Source: an uncultured Collinsella sp.
GTDB taxonomy: Bacteria > Actinomycetota > Coriobacteriia > Coriobacteriales > Coriobacteriaceae
Assembly (NCBI GenBank): GCA_958415665.1
Contig: CATYZK010000002.1
Coordinates: 62,001-126,000, forward strand
Direction of reading: 5' to 3'
Length of the DNA stretch: 64,000 nt
Below, one piece after another: positions 51,980 to 62,211 of this stretch (positions within the stretch are counted from its first letter, which is position 1; each line of letters begins with the position of its first letter). A program made the translations under genes and the position numbers. Under the pieces are notes generated by a model. The model searched no databases, was not told where the DNA came from, and saw nothing but the letters and a program-made list of their open reading frames with translations.

Positions 51980-52882
51980 ATGGATCGCAAAAAAGCAATC
52001 GCGCTCTCGTTTTCCGTTCCCGTCGCATGGGGCTTTTCGTACCCCCTCATGAAGATTGGCATGGACAGCATGAACGCCACGAGCATCGTTGCGCTGCGCT
52101 GCATCATCGCCTTTGTGGCTTGTCTTGTGCTCTTCCACAAGCACGCGCTGCGCATCAACCGCGACCTCATGGTTCGCGCCGCCATCATCGGCGCCATCAT
52201 GGCAACCGAGCTCACCTGCATGTGCCTGGGCTCCAGCCTCACCTCTGCCTCCACCGCCGGCTTTTTGCAGAGCCTGACGGTCGTGATCGTGCCGTTTGCC
52301 AACGCGGCCCTGCTGCGTCGCGCCCCCGAGCGCAAGGTGCTCATCGGCACGGCCATCGTCACCTGCGGCATGCTGCTGCTCTCGGGCGCCGACTTTACCA
52401 GCCTGAATCCCGGCGCGATCATCATGCTGCTCTCTGCCTTTATCTATGCCGGCCACATTATCGTAGCCAAACGCTTTGTCGAAGAAGTCGATCCGCTGGC
52501 CCTGGGCGTTTGGCAGCTGGGCTTTGGCGGCCTGTTCTCGGGCATCGCCGCTTTCACCTTTGGCGGTTTCACGCTCCCCAGCACGACGAACGAGATCGTC
52601 GTGGTCGTCGCGCTCGCACTCATCTGCTCCGCCTACGGCTTTATCACCCAGACGCTCGTGCAGCCCCACGTGCCCGCCGAGACCACCGGCTTTGCCTTCT
52701 CGCTCGAGCCGGTCTGCTCCGCCGTCTTCTCGTTCTTCCTGGTCGGCGAGGTCCTGAGCCCCATCGCCTTCTTTGGCGCCGCCCTCATCCTCACCGGCGT
52801 CATGGTGGCAACCGTCGAGCTCCCGCGCCTTCGTGCACACGGGCACGCTCGTATGGCAGGAGCGCCCGAGCACGTCTCGTAA
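51980..52882 (+). CDS. EamA/DMT-family transporter
   Basis: Membrane protein of 300 aa with ten hydrophobic segments in two EamA halves. The second half has the Glu-Pro pair (SLEPVCSAVFSFFLVGE). The ATG follows AAAGGAG. It is divergent from the LysR gene and arranged like the pair at 12203-14089, though the two transporters are well diverged. The substrate is unknown. Confidence 0.88.
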   Translation: MDRKKAIALSFSVPVAWGFSYPLMKIGMDSMNATSIVALRCIIAFVACLVLFHKHALRINRDLMVRAAIIGAIMATELTCMCLGSSLTSASTAGFLQSLTVVIVPFANAALLRRAPERKVLIGTAIVTCGMLLLSGADFTSLNPGAIIMLLSAFIYAGHIIVAKRFVEEVDPLALGVWQLGFGGLFSGIAAFTFGGFTLPSTTNEIVVVVALALICSAYGFITQTLVQPHVPAETTGFAFSLEPVCSAVFSFFLVGEVLSPIAFFGAALILTGVMVATVELPRLRAHGHARMAGAPEHVS

Positions 52883-52970
52883 ACGCCACTCCCCATGCAG
52901 CCGCGACATAAAGGTATCCGGTGCACCTTTACAATAGATGCCAACATAGCATCTGCCATAAAGGAGCCCC

Positions 52971-53696
52971 ATGGACACCGCAACTCGCGACCGCAACATA
53001 GCAACTTGGTTGGGCGATGCGCCGCAGCCGGTACGTGACACGACGAACCAGCTGCTCGAGTGCATCGCCCTTTTGCGTGCCGAGCAGACCATCTACCCGG
53101 CACAAGACGACATCCTCAATGCCCTCGCCTACACGCCGGCAGACCACCTCAAGGTTGTCATCTTGGGCCAAGACCCCTATCACGGACCCAACCAGGCCAT
53201 GGGGCTTTCGTTCTCGGTCCCCGCGACGCAAACCAAGTTGCCGCCGAGCCTGCGCAACATCTATAAGGAACTCAAAGCCGATCTGGGCTGCCCCATTCCC
53301 GCCACGGGAGACCTAACCCCATGGGCACAACAGGGCGTCCTGCTCCTCAACACTACGCTCACCGTGCGTGAGCATGCCGCGAATTCGCACGCCAAGCTGG
53401 GCTGGAGCACGCTCACCGACTATATTATCGAACGCTGCTGTCAGCTGCCCCAGCCGGTCGTCTTTTTGGCATGGGGCCGCTTTGCCCAGCAAATGGTTGA
53501 GGGCAAGCTCGCCGCGACCGGCGCGGGCAAGGCAAGCGGCAAGTTCTGCCTTGCCTCTACGCACCCCTCGCCGCTTTCGGCCAACCGCGCCACGGCAGAA
53601 CTCCCCGCGTTTATGGGGTCGCGCCCCTTCTCCGCTGCCAATCGGCTACTCGAACAGCAGGGCTCGACCCCCGTCAACTGGACTTGCCTCGGCTAA
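52971..53696 (+). CDS. ung: Uracil-DNA glycosylase
   Basis: Family-1 UDG of 241 aa that removes uracil from DNA. Motif GQDPYHGPNQAMGLSF carries the catalytic Asp and the uracil-binding Tyr pocket; HPSPLS near the C-terminus supplies the catalytic His and the minor-groove loop. The ATG follows AAAGGAG. It is a single gene ending in a hairpin shared with the SDR gene. Confidence 0.97.
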   Translation: MDTATRDRNIATWLGDAPQPVRDTTNQLLECIALLRAEQTIYPAQDDILNALAYTPADHLKVVILGQDPYHGPNQAMGLSFSVPATQTKLPPSLRNIYKELKADLGCPIPATGDLTPWAQQGVLLLNTTLTVREHAANSHAKLGWSTLTDYIIERCCQLPQPVVFLAWGRFAQQMVEGKLAATGAGKASGKFCLASTHPSPLSANRATAELPAFMGSRPFSAANRLLEQQGSTPVNWTCLG

Positions 53697-53705
53697 AAAC
53701 CGATA

Positions 53706-53746
53706 CATCAAAAACGCGCCCGACGGCTTTCCATCGGGCGCGTTTC
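53706..53746. terminator. Bidirectional terminator
   Basis: Stem AACGCGCCCGA / TCGGGCGCGTT with a 10-base loop. The minus strand has a following TTTTT, so it mainly serves the SDR gene; the plus-strand T-run for ung is short. Confidence 0.85.
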
Positions 53747-54427
53747 CTATTCGGGCCAAATAAATTGTGTGCGGCCGGCCTCGCCGCCATCGATCAGCAG
53801 GCTCTGCCCGGTCATAAAACGGTTGGTCACGCCCACAAAGTAGATCCACTCGGCGATCTCTTGGGCGGTGGCCCAGCGCTTAAGCGGCGTAAGCTCCATA
53901 ATCTGGTTCCACAGGTGTTCGTCTTCCATCACGCAACGGTTAAGCGGCGTGATAACGCCGCCCGGGTCCACACTGTTGGCGATGGCCTGCGGCGCCAGGC
54001 GGTTTGCAAGGTTTTTGGTGTAGGCGATAACGCCGCCCTTGCTGGCAGCATAGGCGGGAAACTCCGATCCCGTATGTCCACTCGCCGATCCCACATTGAC
54101 CACGGATTTGATAGCCGGCGCCGGCTTGGCGGCAAGTCCCTCCCCCACAAAGGCATAGCGCTCGGTCACGTTGATGGTGCCACGCAGGTTGGCAGCGATG
54201 TCGTCGGCCGAATCCTGCGTACCGGCAACATTTACGATTACCTGGGGTTCAAGGTCGTCTGGAAACGAGTCCGGCTCGCGTACATCAACGATCAGATGGC
54301 GGTAGCGCTCGTGTTCGATCGCCGCCGGCAGCAGATCAAAACCCACGACCTCGTGGCCCTCGTCCAAAAAACGCTGCACGCACGCGGCTCCGATACCGCC
54401 CGAAGCGCCCGTGATCAAAACCCGCAT
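53747..54427 (-). CDS. Short-chain dehydrogenase/reductase
   Basis: Classical SDR of 226 aa. The NAD(P) loop is TGASGGIG at residue 6, the NAG motif appears as NVAGTQD, the catalytic Tyr and Lys are in YAASKGG, and the Ser is in VGSASG. Hydroxysteroid dehydrogenases belong to this family, and with a bile salt hydrolase in the window that is possible, but nothing in the sequence fixes the substrate. It starts 9 bases after the stop of the transporter gene, so they may be an operon. Confidence 0.88.
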   Translation of the reverse strand: MRVLITGASGGIGAACVQRFLDEGHEVVGFDLLPAAIEHERYRHLIVDVREPDSFPDDLEPQVIVNVAGTQDSADDIAANLRGTINVTERYAFVGEGLAAKPAPAIKSVVNVGSASGHTGSEFPAYAASKGGVIAYTKNLANRLAPQAIANSVDPGGVITPLNRCVMEDEHLWNQIMELTPLKRWATAQEIAEWIYFVGVTNRFMTGQSLLIDGGEAGRTQFIWPE

Positions 54428-54436
54428 ACTTGCTCC

Positions 54437-55159
54437 TTAGGCGGTTGCGTGGCGCTCGAGGTACTCGGCGCCCACATTCTCACGCTCCCAGCCACGCACG
54501 ACCTTGTAGCCCACGGGGCTCAGGAAGACCTCGCACAGCAGCTCGGCAACAGCGCCGGTCAGCGAGCACATAAGGACCTGCACCCAGGTCCAACCAAAGA
54601 ACGTATGGCTCACCACAATGGCAAAGACCAGGTTGTCGATAAACTGCCCAACACCCGTGGACACATAGGAGCGGAAGGCAAAGCTCGCAAAGTTATTCTT
54701 CTTGAGCATACGGCCGAGCGACTGGTTGAGCGTGGAGTTAACCACGGCAGAAACGAGCATTGCCAACGAAGAGCCCAGCACCACGTACCAGGTGCCGCCG
54801 ATGGTGGCGTTAAGGGCGGTGTTGACCTCGATCATACCCGTGTCGTAGTAGGCGCCCCACATGCCAGGCGTGAGCGAGCATGCCCAAAAGCACAGGCTCA
54901 CGGCCAGGTTGACCAGCAGCGCGAGGATAGAGATTTTGATGGATGCCTTGGCGCCAAAGCGCTTGCAGATCATGTCCTGGCACAAAAACGAAACCCAGCT
55001 CACCACAAAGCCGCAATCGAGTGCCAGATACGGCAGGCTGATAAGCTCTTTGTTGGCCAGCAGGTTCATCATGATGACACTCACGAAAAACAGCGAAACC
55101 GTTGCCGCGGGAATGCTCCGCAACAGGACCTTGTAGTCCTCCATGACCTTCTTGATCAT
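54437..55159 (-). CDS. Queuosine-precursor transporter, VUT/YhhQ family
   Basis: Membrane protein of 240 aa with about six to seven hydrophobic segments, in the VUT (DUF165/YhhQ) family that imports queuosine precursors such as preQ0, preQ1 or queuine. Typical stretches are MMNLLANKELISLP and CGFVVSWVSFLCQDM near the N-terminus, and FIDNLVFAIV in the middle. A candidate preQ1 riboswitch overlaps its ribosome site, supporting the substrate class. The ATG follows AAAGGAG. Confidence 0.9.
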   Translation of the reverse strand: MIKKVMEDYKVLLRSIPAATVSLFFVSVIMMNLLANKELISLPYLALDCGFVVSWVSFLCQDMICKRFGAKASIKISILALLVNLAVSLCFWACSLTPGMWGAYYDTGMIEVNTALNATIGGTWYVVLGSSLAMLVSAVVNSTLNQSLGRMLKKNNFASFAFRSYVSTGVGQFIDNLVFAIVVSHTFFGWTWVQVLMCSLTGAVAELLCEVFLSPVGYKVVRGWERENVGAEYLERHATA

Positions 55160-55167
55160 TATGTACT

Positions 55168-55216
55168 CCTTTGGTTTTAGGTTTAACGAGCAGGATATCG
55201 GACCCGAACTGCTCGG
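55168..55216 (-). promoter_or_regulatory. Candidate preQ1-I riboswitch
   Basis: On the minus strand a 6-bp stem GAGCAG / CTGCTC encloses the loop TTCGGGTCCGATATC, followed by an A-rich tail with AAACCTAAAACC and then the AAAGGAG ribosome site. Loop bases GGGT can pair with ACCT of the tail, as in the preQ1-I H-type pseudoknot. The ligand fits the downstream transporter. This is a hand fit. Confidence 0.6.
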
Positions 55217-55315
55217 ACGTCACGGTCTTGAGACGACGGTGGGTATGATAGCCGCTCACACGGCATCAGGCAAGTAAATGGCGCGGCAGCCCCGCAGGGC
55301 CACCGCGCCGATGCG

Positions 55316-56929
<1,614 letters not shown>

Positions 56930-57066
56930 GCGGATCCTTTCTTGCATTGAGTGCATTACGTCGTTGTAACCGCACTATTGTAGCCGCGAAACCTCGCCAT
57001 AGGGCACCTATCAGGACAAATTCATCAGTTAGGGCCCGGGTAGCCAGCCCAATCCGAATTTGTCTC

Positions 57067-57096
57067 TTGCGTAACTGTGCATAGTGTATATATACT
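57067..57096 (+). promoter_or_regulatory. Promoter and operator of the GntR-ABC operon
   Basis: TTGCGT (57067-57072) and TATACT (57091-57096) are spaced 18 bp. The -10 lies inside AGTGTATATATACT, a near-perfect palindrome, and a second TATATACAC site follows at about 57109-57117. Both sites suit YtrA-type GntR repressors, which bind GTATATATAC-like operators. Confidence 0.7.
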
Positions 57097-57144
57097 GTGC
57101 TTACCGGTTATATACACGTGTAGCCCAACAGCTAAGGAGCCGCT

Positions 57145-57525
57145 GTGGACATCATCCTATCCAATTCGAGCGATAAGCCTATCTACGAACAGATATCCTC
57201 GCAGGTCAAAGCCCAGATCCTTTCGGGCGCGCTCGCTGCGGGAGCCAAACTCCCCAGCATCCGCGCACTCGCGAGCGACTTGGGTGTGAGCGTCATCACC
57301 ACCAAGCGCGCTTACGCCGACCTGGAGCAACTCGGCTTTATCTGCACCGTGCAGGGCAAGGGCTGTTTTGTCGCCGAGGGCAACCAGGAGCTCTTGCGCG
57401 AAAACCAGCTCTGCCATATCGAAGAGCTGCTTGCGAAAGCGGCGAACCAAGCCGAAGCCTTGGGCGTCACGCGCGACAAACTGCACGAGATGCTCGACCT
57501 GGTAGCCCCCGAAACCATGCAGTAG
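57145..57525 (+). CDS. GntR-family regulator, YtrA subfamily
   Basis: Repressor of 126 aa: winged helix (KPIYEQISSQVKAQILSGAL, then LPSIRALASDLGVSVITTKR) with a short C-terminal helix pair, the YtrA type that usually controls a linked ABC transporter. The GTG start at 57145 follows AAGGAG. It is first in an operon with the ABC genes, and a palindrome covers its -10 box, so autoregulation is likely. Confidence 0.9.
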   Translation: MDIILSNSSDKPIYEQISSQVKAQILSGALAAGAKLPSIRALASDLGVSVITTKRAYADLEQLGFICTVQGKGCFVAEGNQELLRENQLCHIEELLAKAANQAEALGVTRDKLHEMLDLVAPETMQ

Positions 57526-57548
57526 CCATCTGCAAGAAAGGCTATACC

Positions 57549-58430
57549 ATGCAAAAGTTGCTAGAACTCAAAGGTGTATCGCGCCGCGTGAGCGACCGTT
57601 TTTCGTTGCGAGACGTCACACTCGCCGTGGAGCCCGGCCAGATCGTTGGCTTTGTGGGCGCAAATGGCGCCGGCAAGACGACGACCATTCGCGCCGCGCT
57701 TGGGCTTATAAAGCTCGATGCCGGCGAGGTGCATCTGCTTGGACAGCGCTGCGACGCCAACGCACCCGACGAGACGCAGCGCCACCTGCGCTCCCGCGTC
57801 GGTCTTGTCCTGGACACGTGTCCCTTCCCCTCCACGCTCAAGGTGGGCCAGATCGAGAGGCTCGTAGGCCCGGCATACCCCACGTGGAGCTGCGAAACGT
57901 TCGCCGGATTCATCGACCGATTTGGCCTCGATCCCAAGACAAAGGTCAAGGACCTCTCCCGCGGCATGGGCATGAAGCTGCAGCTCGCCTGTGCGCTCAG
58001 CCACAATGCCAAGCTGCTCGTTTTGGACGAAGCCACCGCAGGCCTTGATCCCATGGCGCGCGAGGAACTGCTCGACGAGTTGCTTGCCTTTGTCGCCGAC
58101 GGCCAGCACAGCGTGCTGCTCTCGAGCCACATTACATCCGACCTCGATCGCACTGCCGACCGCGTCATCTGCATCGATAACGGCTCGATTGTGTTTGACC
58201 TGCCGCGCGAGGACATTACCGACCGAGCCGGCATCGCCCACTGCACCCAAGCACAGGCGTCCGAGCTCATGGCTTGCGTCGAAGGCGCCCGTGCCGCCCA
58301 CCACGCCTATAGCGTGGACGTGCTCGTGCCCAACCGTCGCGATGTACTCGAGGCCTTCCCCGAGATTCCCTGCGACCGGGCAACCATTGATGACTATCTT
58401 CGCCTCATGCTGAAAGGGGCTTCGAAATGA
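57549..58430 (+). CDS. ABC transporter ATP-binding protein
   Basis: ATPase of 293 aa. Walker A GANGAGKTT at residue 38, signature LSRGMGMKLQLACAL, Walker B LLVLDEATAGLDP and an H-loop in SSHITSDL. It pairs with the next gene, whose ATG overlaps its stop by four bases. The type matches YtrB/BcrA-like exporters under YtrA-type control. Cargo unknown; cell-envelope drugs or peptides are plausible. Confidence 0.92.
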   Translation: MQKLLELKGVSRRVSDRFSLRDVTLAVEPGQIVGFVGANGAGKTTTIRAALGLIKLDAGEVHLLGQRCDANAPDETQRHLRSRVGLVLDTCPFPSTLKVGQIERLVGPAYPTWSCETFAGFIDRFGLDPKTKVKDLSRGMGMKLQLACALSHNAKLLVLDEATAGLDPMAREELLDELLAFVADGQHSVLLSSHITSDLDRTADRVICIDNGSIVFDLPREDITDRAGIAHCTQAQASELMACVEGARAAHHAYSVDVLVPNRRDVLEAFPEIPCDRATIDDYLRLMLKGASK

Positions 58431-59125
58431 AACGCGCCTTTATGTCTGAGCTCGCCATCGTCCGCACGCTTGTCCCGAGCATTGCGGGCGTCGGCCTGTT
58501 CATCTTCGTCGTGCTGACCCTTGCCAACGCGACAGACGGCGATTCCGGCATGAGCGCCGGCACCTGTGCGGTCAGCGCCATGTCGCCCATCATGATCATG
58601 AGCTCGCTGGCTGGCTACGATAACCAAAACGGCTGGGAGCGCTATCGAGCAACGCTGCCGTTCTCGCGCAAGGACATCATCTGCGCACGCTACCTGTGCA
58701 TTATTGCCTTCTCGGCCGTCATGGCATGCGCGGCTACGCTTCTGAACATCCTCGCCCTTCCGTTCTTCGATCACGTGGGCATCCCTTCGACAGGCCAGAC
58801 GGTCTTTGAAATCGCAACCGCCTCGGCTGCATCAATGCTCATCTCCCTCATGATGGTGTTTTTGGCACAGCCGATTTTCTTTCGATTTGGCCATATGGAG
58901 GCGCTGCGCCTCTCCGTCGGCCTGTTTGCCCTGCTTGGCTGCGGCACCATGGCAATGCTGAGTTCCTCCAACCCCATCAGCAACTGGCTCATGTCGATTG
59001 CTGGGGCGAATCCCGATCCTACCGTCCTTGGCTGCCTGTGCGCAGGAATCGCGCTATTAGCCCTCGTGCTATGCGCACTTAGCTGCGCCGTCAGCACCAA
59101 GGTCTACCGGGCACGCGACCTGTAG
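58427..59125 (+). CDS. ABC-2 type permease
   Basis: Membrane subunit of 232 aa with six hydrophobic segments. GYDNQNGWERYRATLPFSRK between spans 2 and 3 is typical of ABC-2 permeases of the YtrC/bacitracin-export group. The start overlaps the ATPase stop (ATGA), so the two are translationally coupled. The following 280-base gap has no clear terminator; a small AAGGAGATG start near 59268 opens only a 14-codon frame. Confidence 0.88.
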   Translation: MKRAFMSELAIVRTLVPSIAGVGLFIFVVLTLANATDGDSGMSAGTCAVSAMSPIMIMSSLAGYDNQNGWERYRATLPFSRKDIICARYLCIIAFSAVMACAATLLNILALPFFDHVGIPSTGQTVFEIATASAASMLISLMMVFLAQPIFFRFGHMEALRLSVGLFALLGCGTMAMLSSSNPISNWLMSIAGANPDPTVLGCLCAGIALLALVLCALSCAVSTKVYRARDL

Positions 59126-59405
59126 GCGGGCGAATCTCGGCCCACGCGGATTGCAATCGGTCGCAATCGGTCGCCCGCAATTCCGTGACAAACGGCATGT
59201 CCCCGGCTCATGCGCAACGTTCTATAATCAAAGCGTCACGGGCCTCGGCCCAATTTCGATCATCCAAGGAGATGTCTTTTTGGTCATTGTTCTTTAGGGA
59301 ACGGTCAATCGCATAGAACCATGAAAACGGCTGTCCAATGGCCGTGGTTTGTTGCGCCGTTCCGCCTCCGTCATCTGCCACATTTGCACCTGATAGGAAA
59401 GAACA

Positions 59406-60143
59406 ATGCAAACCCAGGAATCTCAATCCTTCCCAAAAGCAACCAGCTTCGACGCGGCACTCGTGCGCTCTAAGATTATGGGCCCCAATCCCCTCAAGCT
59501 CTTCGAAGAGCTGCTTCACGATGTGCATATCCCCTGCGGCGTCCGCGTCTGCGACCTTGGATCGGGCACCGGCATTACCAGCGCCCTGCTTGCCCGCGAA
59601 TACGGGTTTGACACGTACGCTGTCGATCTGTGGAGCGACCCCGTCGAAAACCGTGCGTTCTTCGATTCGCTCGGCATTCCCTGCAACACTATTCACCCTG
59701 TTAAGGCAGACGCCTCGCAGGGGCTGCCGTTTGAGCACGGCTTTTTTGATGCGGTCGTGAGCATCGACTCGTACAACTACTACGGTCGGGACCCGCACTA
59801 TCTGGACGAGCGCCTACTCCCCTACGTAAAGCAAGGCGGGATGCTCTACGTAAGCATCCCCGGCATGTTTCGCGACTGCCATGACAACCTGCCCGCCTGC
59901 CTGCTCAAATCCTGGACACCCGAGCAGCTCGACTATATGCACGACATAGCCTGGTGGCGCGCCATGATCGAGCCGACCCCCGGCGTCGAGATTGTCTCGA
60001 TGCAGCCTATGCTCTGCACGGACGAAGCATGGGAAGACTGGCTCGCCTGCGACAACGAGTACGCAGCAGGCGACCGCGCTGCCGTTGAAGCCGGCGCGCT
60101 CGAATACCTCAACACCATCGCCATTGTGCTGAGGAAGCTCTAA
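59406..60143 (+). CDS. SAM-dependent methyltransferase, class I
   Basis: Small-molecule type methyltransferase of 245 aa. Motif I is VCDLGSGTGITSALLA near residue 49, an acidic residue ends strand 2 (YAVDLWSD), and DAVVSIDSYNYYG is motif IV. It resembles the UbiE/type-11 group without a clear substrate. The ATG follows AGGAAAG. It is monocistronic and ends in a terminator. Confidence 0.88.
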   Translation: MQTQESQSFPKATSFDAALVRSKIMGPNPLKLFEELLHDVHIPCGVRVCDLGSGTGITSALLAREYGFDTYAVDLWSDPVENRAFFDSLGIPCNTIHPVKADASQGLPFEHGFFDAVVSIDSYNYYGRDPHYLDERLLPYVKQGGMLYVSIPGMFRDCHDNLPACLLKSWTPEQLDYMHDIAWWRAMIEPTPGVEIVSMQPMLCTDEAWEDWLACDNEYAAGDRAAVEAGALEYLNTIAIVLRKL

Positions 60144-60149
60144 ACAATA

Positions 60150-60190
60150 GCCGCGCGAGGCCGGAAACAAACGGCCTCCCGCGGCGTCTT
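60150..60190. terminator. Terminator after the methyltransferase
   Basis: Stem GCCGCGCGAGGCCG / CGGCCTCCCGCGGC with a GAAACAAA loop, followed by GTCTTT on the plus strand. It lies between convergent genes. Confidence 0.78.
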
Positions 60191-60226
60191 TAAAAAAACT
60201 TCTGTACAACCGTAAAGCGCAATACG

Positions 60227-61516
60227 CTACTTGCGCAGCGGCTTGGGCAGCGGAATGCCGGCGGCGATGACGGCCGCGATGATCATGCAGACAATGCCCT
60301 TGAGCGGGAAGCACATAAGCAGCAGGCCCACGACCATGACCGGCTGACGCATGACCGCACCCATCGTCGATGCCGTGCAGACGGCGACGCAAAAGACCGG
60401 ATCGGCGCCGGTGAGGATGGCAAGGCCATAGCCCAGGCTTACGCCCGAGAAGATAACCGGGAAGAAGTGGCCGCCACGCCAACCAAGGTTGATGAGGGCG
60501 GGCGTCAGCATGGCCTTGACCAGACCGGTCGCGATAAGCACGCCGGCGGGGATGGTCAGATAGGTCTCCATGAGCACGTCGGCCTGCGTCTCGCCGGCAA
60601 ACATGGTGAAGGGCAGGACCGTGCCGCAGATGGCGAGCGCCAGACCAGCCAGCATTGCCTTGACGACAGGGCGCTCCCCTATGGCATGGGACAGTGCCTC
60701 GCTTGCATGCTCAGAGACAAAGTACAGCCAGCCGCAGACCGTACCGACGAGCGACAGGGGAATAAGCCAGGCAAGCTCGAGGTTACCCACCTGGGCAGCT
60801 TCGAACCTCGGCATGCCCATGCCGCCGCCCATAAGCTGTCCGAGCAGCAGGTAGGTACCCAGACCGCCGGCAATCGCAATGCCGTAGACCACAGTCTTTT
60901 GCGCCTTGGGGAGCTTGATGGTGATCTCATCGGATGCGGGGTCCTCGTCGCCGTCGGCGCTACCGGCGAGCGGCGCCACAAAGCCAAAGACGGGCGCGGT
61001 AAAGAGTGCCGTCAGGGCAGCCTGGGTACCCAGCAGCGTGAGCTGTCTAAACTCGGCGCCAAAGCGACGCATGCGGTCGCCGACCCAGCTGCACAGACCC
61101 GCGATAACGCCGGTCAGGCCGGCCTCCGGTCCAATGCTGCCGCCAAACAGCAGCGGCAGCAATGCCGCAAGCGAAAGCTTGCCCAGGTTGTCGTACGGGT
61201 AGCGACCGTCTTGTTTAACCTTGGCCATCACCTGGTTGAGGTCATCGGTCTTGGTGCCCGTCATCTTTTCGTACAGACCGATCAGCAGGCCGCCCAGCAG
61301 GCAGACGAAAAACGGGTACGGCAAAAAACCGAACGGACCGCTCGCGAGCTCGGGCGAAGCGACGCCCAGCGCGTGCGGAATCTCGGTCCACAGATAGTCG
61401 ATGCCGTGCTCCATCGCAAAGAAGAACAGCCAGACCGCGGCGCCTGCGAACGCACCGGTCACGGCAACGCTCACTAAAAACAGCGCACGGTTTTTGGGTT
61501 TTGCAAGACTATTCAT
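60227..61516 (-). CDS. ClC-family anion channel or transporter
   Basis: Membrane protein of 429 aa with 10-12 hydrophobic segments. The N-helix selectivity region reads GGSIGPEAGLTG; in the E. coli exchanger the gating Glu lies in GREGP, and here that site is Ile while the Glu comes two residues later. The later GWRGGHFFPVIFSG motif is typical. Coupling may thus differ from the 2Cl-/H+ exchangers. The ATG at 61516 follows GGAGGAC. No CBS domain is present. Confidence 0.9.
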   Translation of the reverse strand: MNSLAKPKNRALFLVSVAVTGAFAGAAVWLFFFAMEHGIDYLWTEIPHALGVASPELASGPFGFLPYPFFVCLLGGLLIGLYEKMTGTKTDDLNQVMAKVKQDGRYPYDNLGKLSLAALLPLLFGGSIGPEAGLTGVIAGLCSWVGDRMRRFGAEFRQLTLLGTQAALTALFTAPVFGFVAPLAGSADGDEDPASDEITIKLPKAQKTVVYGIAIAGGLGTYLLLGQLMGGGMGMPRFEAAQVGNLELAWLIPLSLVGTVCGWLYFVSEHASEALSHAIGERPVVKAMLAGLALAICGTVLPFTMFAGETQADVLMETYLTIPAGVLIATGLVKAMLTPALINLGWRGGHFFPVIFSGVSLGYGLAILTGADPVFCVAVCTASTMGAVMRQPVMVVGLLLMCFPLKGIVCMIIAAVIAAGIPLPKPLRK

Positions 61517-61641
61517 CGGGTCCTCCCGCGGTCAAAATCGACAAGGATACGTTTTATTGTAGGGCGAGCGTTGCCCGAACGAGCCAACCGTCTGCGCCGC
61601 AAACGGCACCATTGGGAGTCATAGTGGGGCAGGCTCAAGAC

Positions 61642-62175
61642 TTATCCGTTAATAATCGAGGCAATCTCGCGCAAATCGTCGGCAAAGTAGATGCCGTGCT
61701 GGCGCTGCGGGCTCGATAAGCCCTTATCGATCATGTGTCCGAGCAGTGCCTTGAGGTCGTTGTAGTAACCGTCCAGGTTATACAGGATGCACGGAGCACT
61801 CAGGTGCCCCAACGACACCGTGGACATGACCTCGGCAATCTCCTCGAGCGTGCCCGTCCCGCCGGGAAAGGCGATGAACGCGTCACCAAGCTCAATCATC
61901 TTGGCCTTGCGCTCGGCCATATCGCTCGTCACGATGAGGTCATCGATACCGTCATGTTGAAACTCGGCCTCGATAAAAAAGCTCGGCTCAACACCCGTCA
62001 CGTGTCCACCTGCCTCGAGTGCGCTATCGGCAAGCGAACCCATCAGGCCCGATTTGGACCCGCCGTATACCAGCGCGTGGCCGTTGGAGCCAATCCAGTT
62101 GCCCAGTTCTTGCACCGCAGGCAGAAATGCTGGGTCGTTACCAACGCTGGCACCCAGGTATACCGTGATATTCAT
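61642..62175 (-). CDS. LOG-family nucleotide 5'-monophosphate phosphoribohydrolase
   Basis: LOG (Lonely Guy) family protein of 177 aa that splits the base from AMP-like or cytokinin nucleotides. The family signature is GGTGTLEEIAE following FIAFP. YGGSKSGLMGSLADSALEAG near residue 38 is the nucleotide fold. The ATG at 62175 follows GAGGGGG. It is on the same strand as the K+ channel gene upstream, with a 36-base gap. Confidence 0.9.
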   Translation of the reverse strand: MNITVYLGASVGNDPAFLPAVQELGNWIGSNGHALVYGGSKSGLMGSLADSALEAGGHVTGVEPSFFIEAEFQHDGIDDLIVTSDMAERKAKMIELGDAFIAFPGGTGTLEEIAEVMSTVSLGHLSAPCILYNLDGYYNDLKALLGHMIDKGLSSPQRQHGIYFADDLREIASIING

Positions 62176-62211
62176 ATTCAGTCCCCCTCGTCGTGACGCG
62201 CGGCGCCCGTT

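Noticed and set aside
53747..54427. Naming the SDR as a bile acid hydroxysteroid dehydrogenase
   Set aside because: The fold and catalytic residues are shared by many SDRs; it is 37 kb from the bile salt hydrolase and nothing specific supports the substrate.
59184..59202. GTGACAAACGGCATGTCCCCGG as another GGGAC-type repeat
   Set aside because: Only one arm is recognisable and it does not form a palindrome; too degenerate to list.
59268..59312. Short frame with AAGGAG-ATG as a leader peptide before the methyltransferase gene
   Set aside because: There is no spacing between the ribosome site and the ATG, and the 14-codon product has no regulatory codon run.
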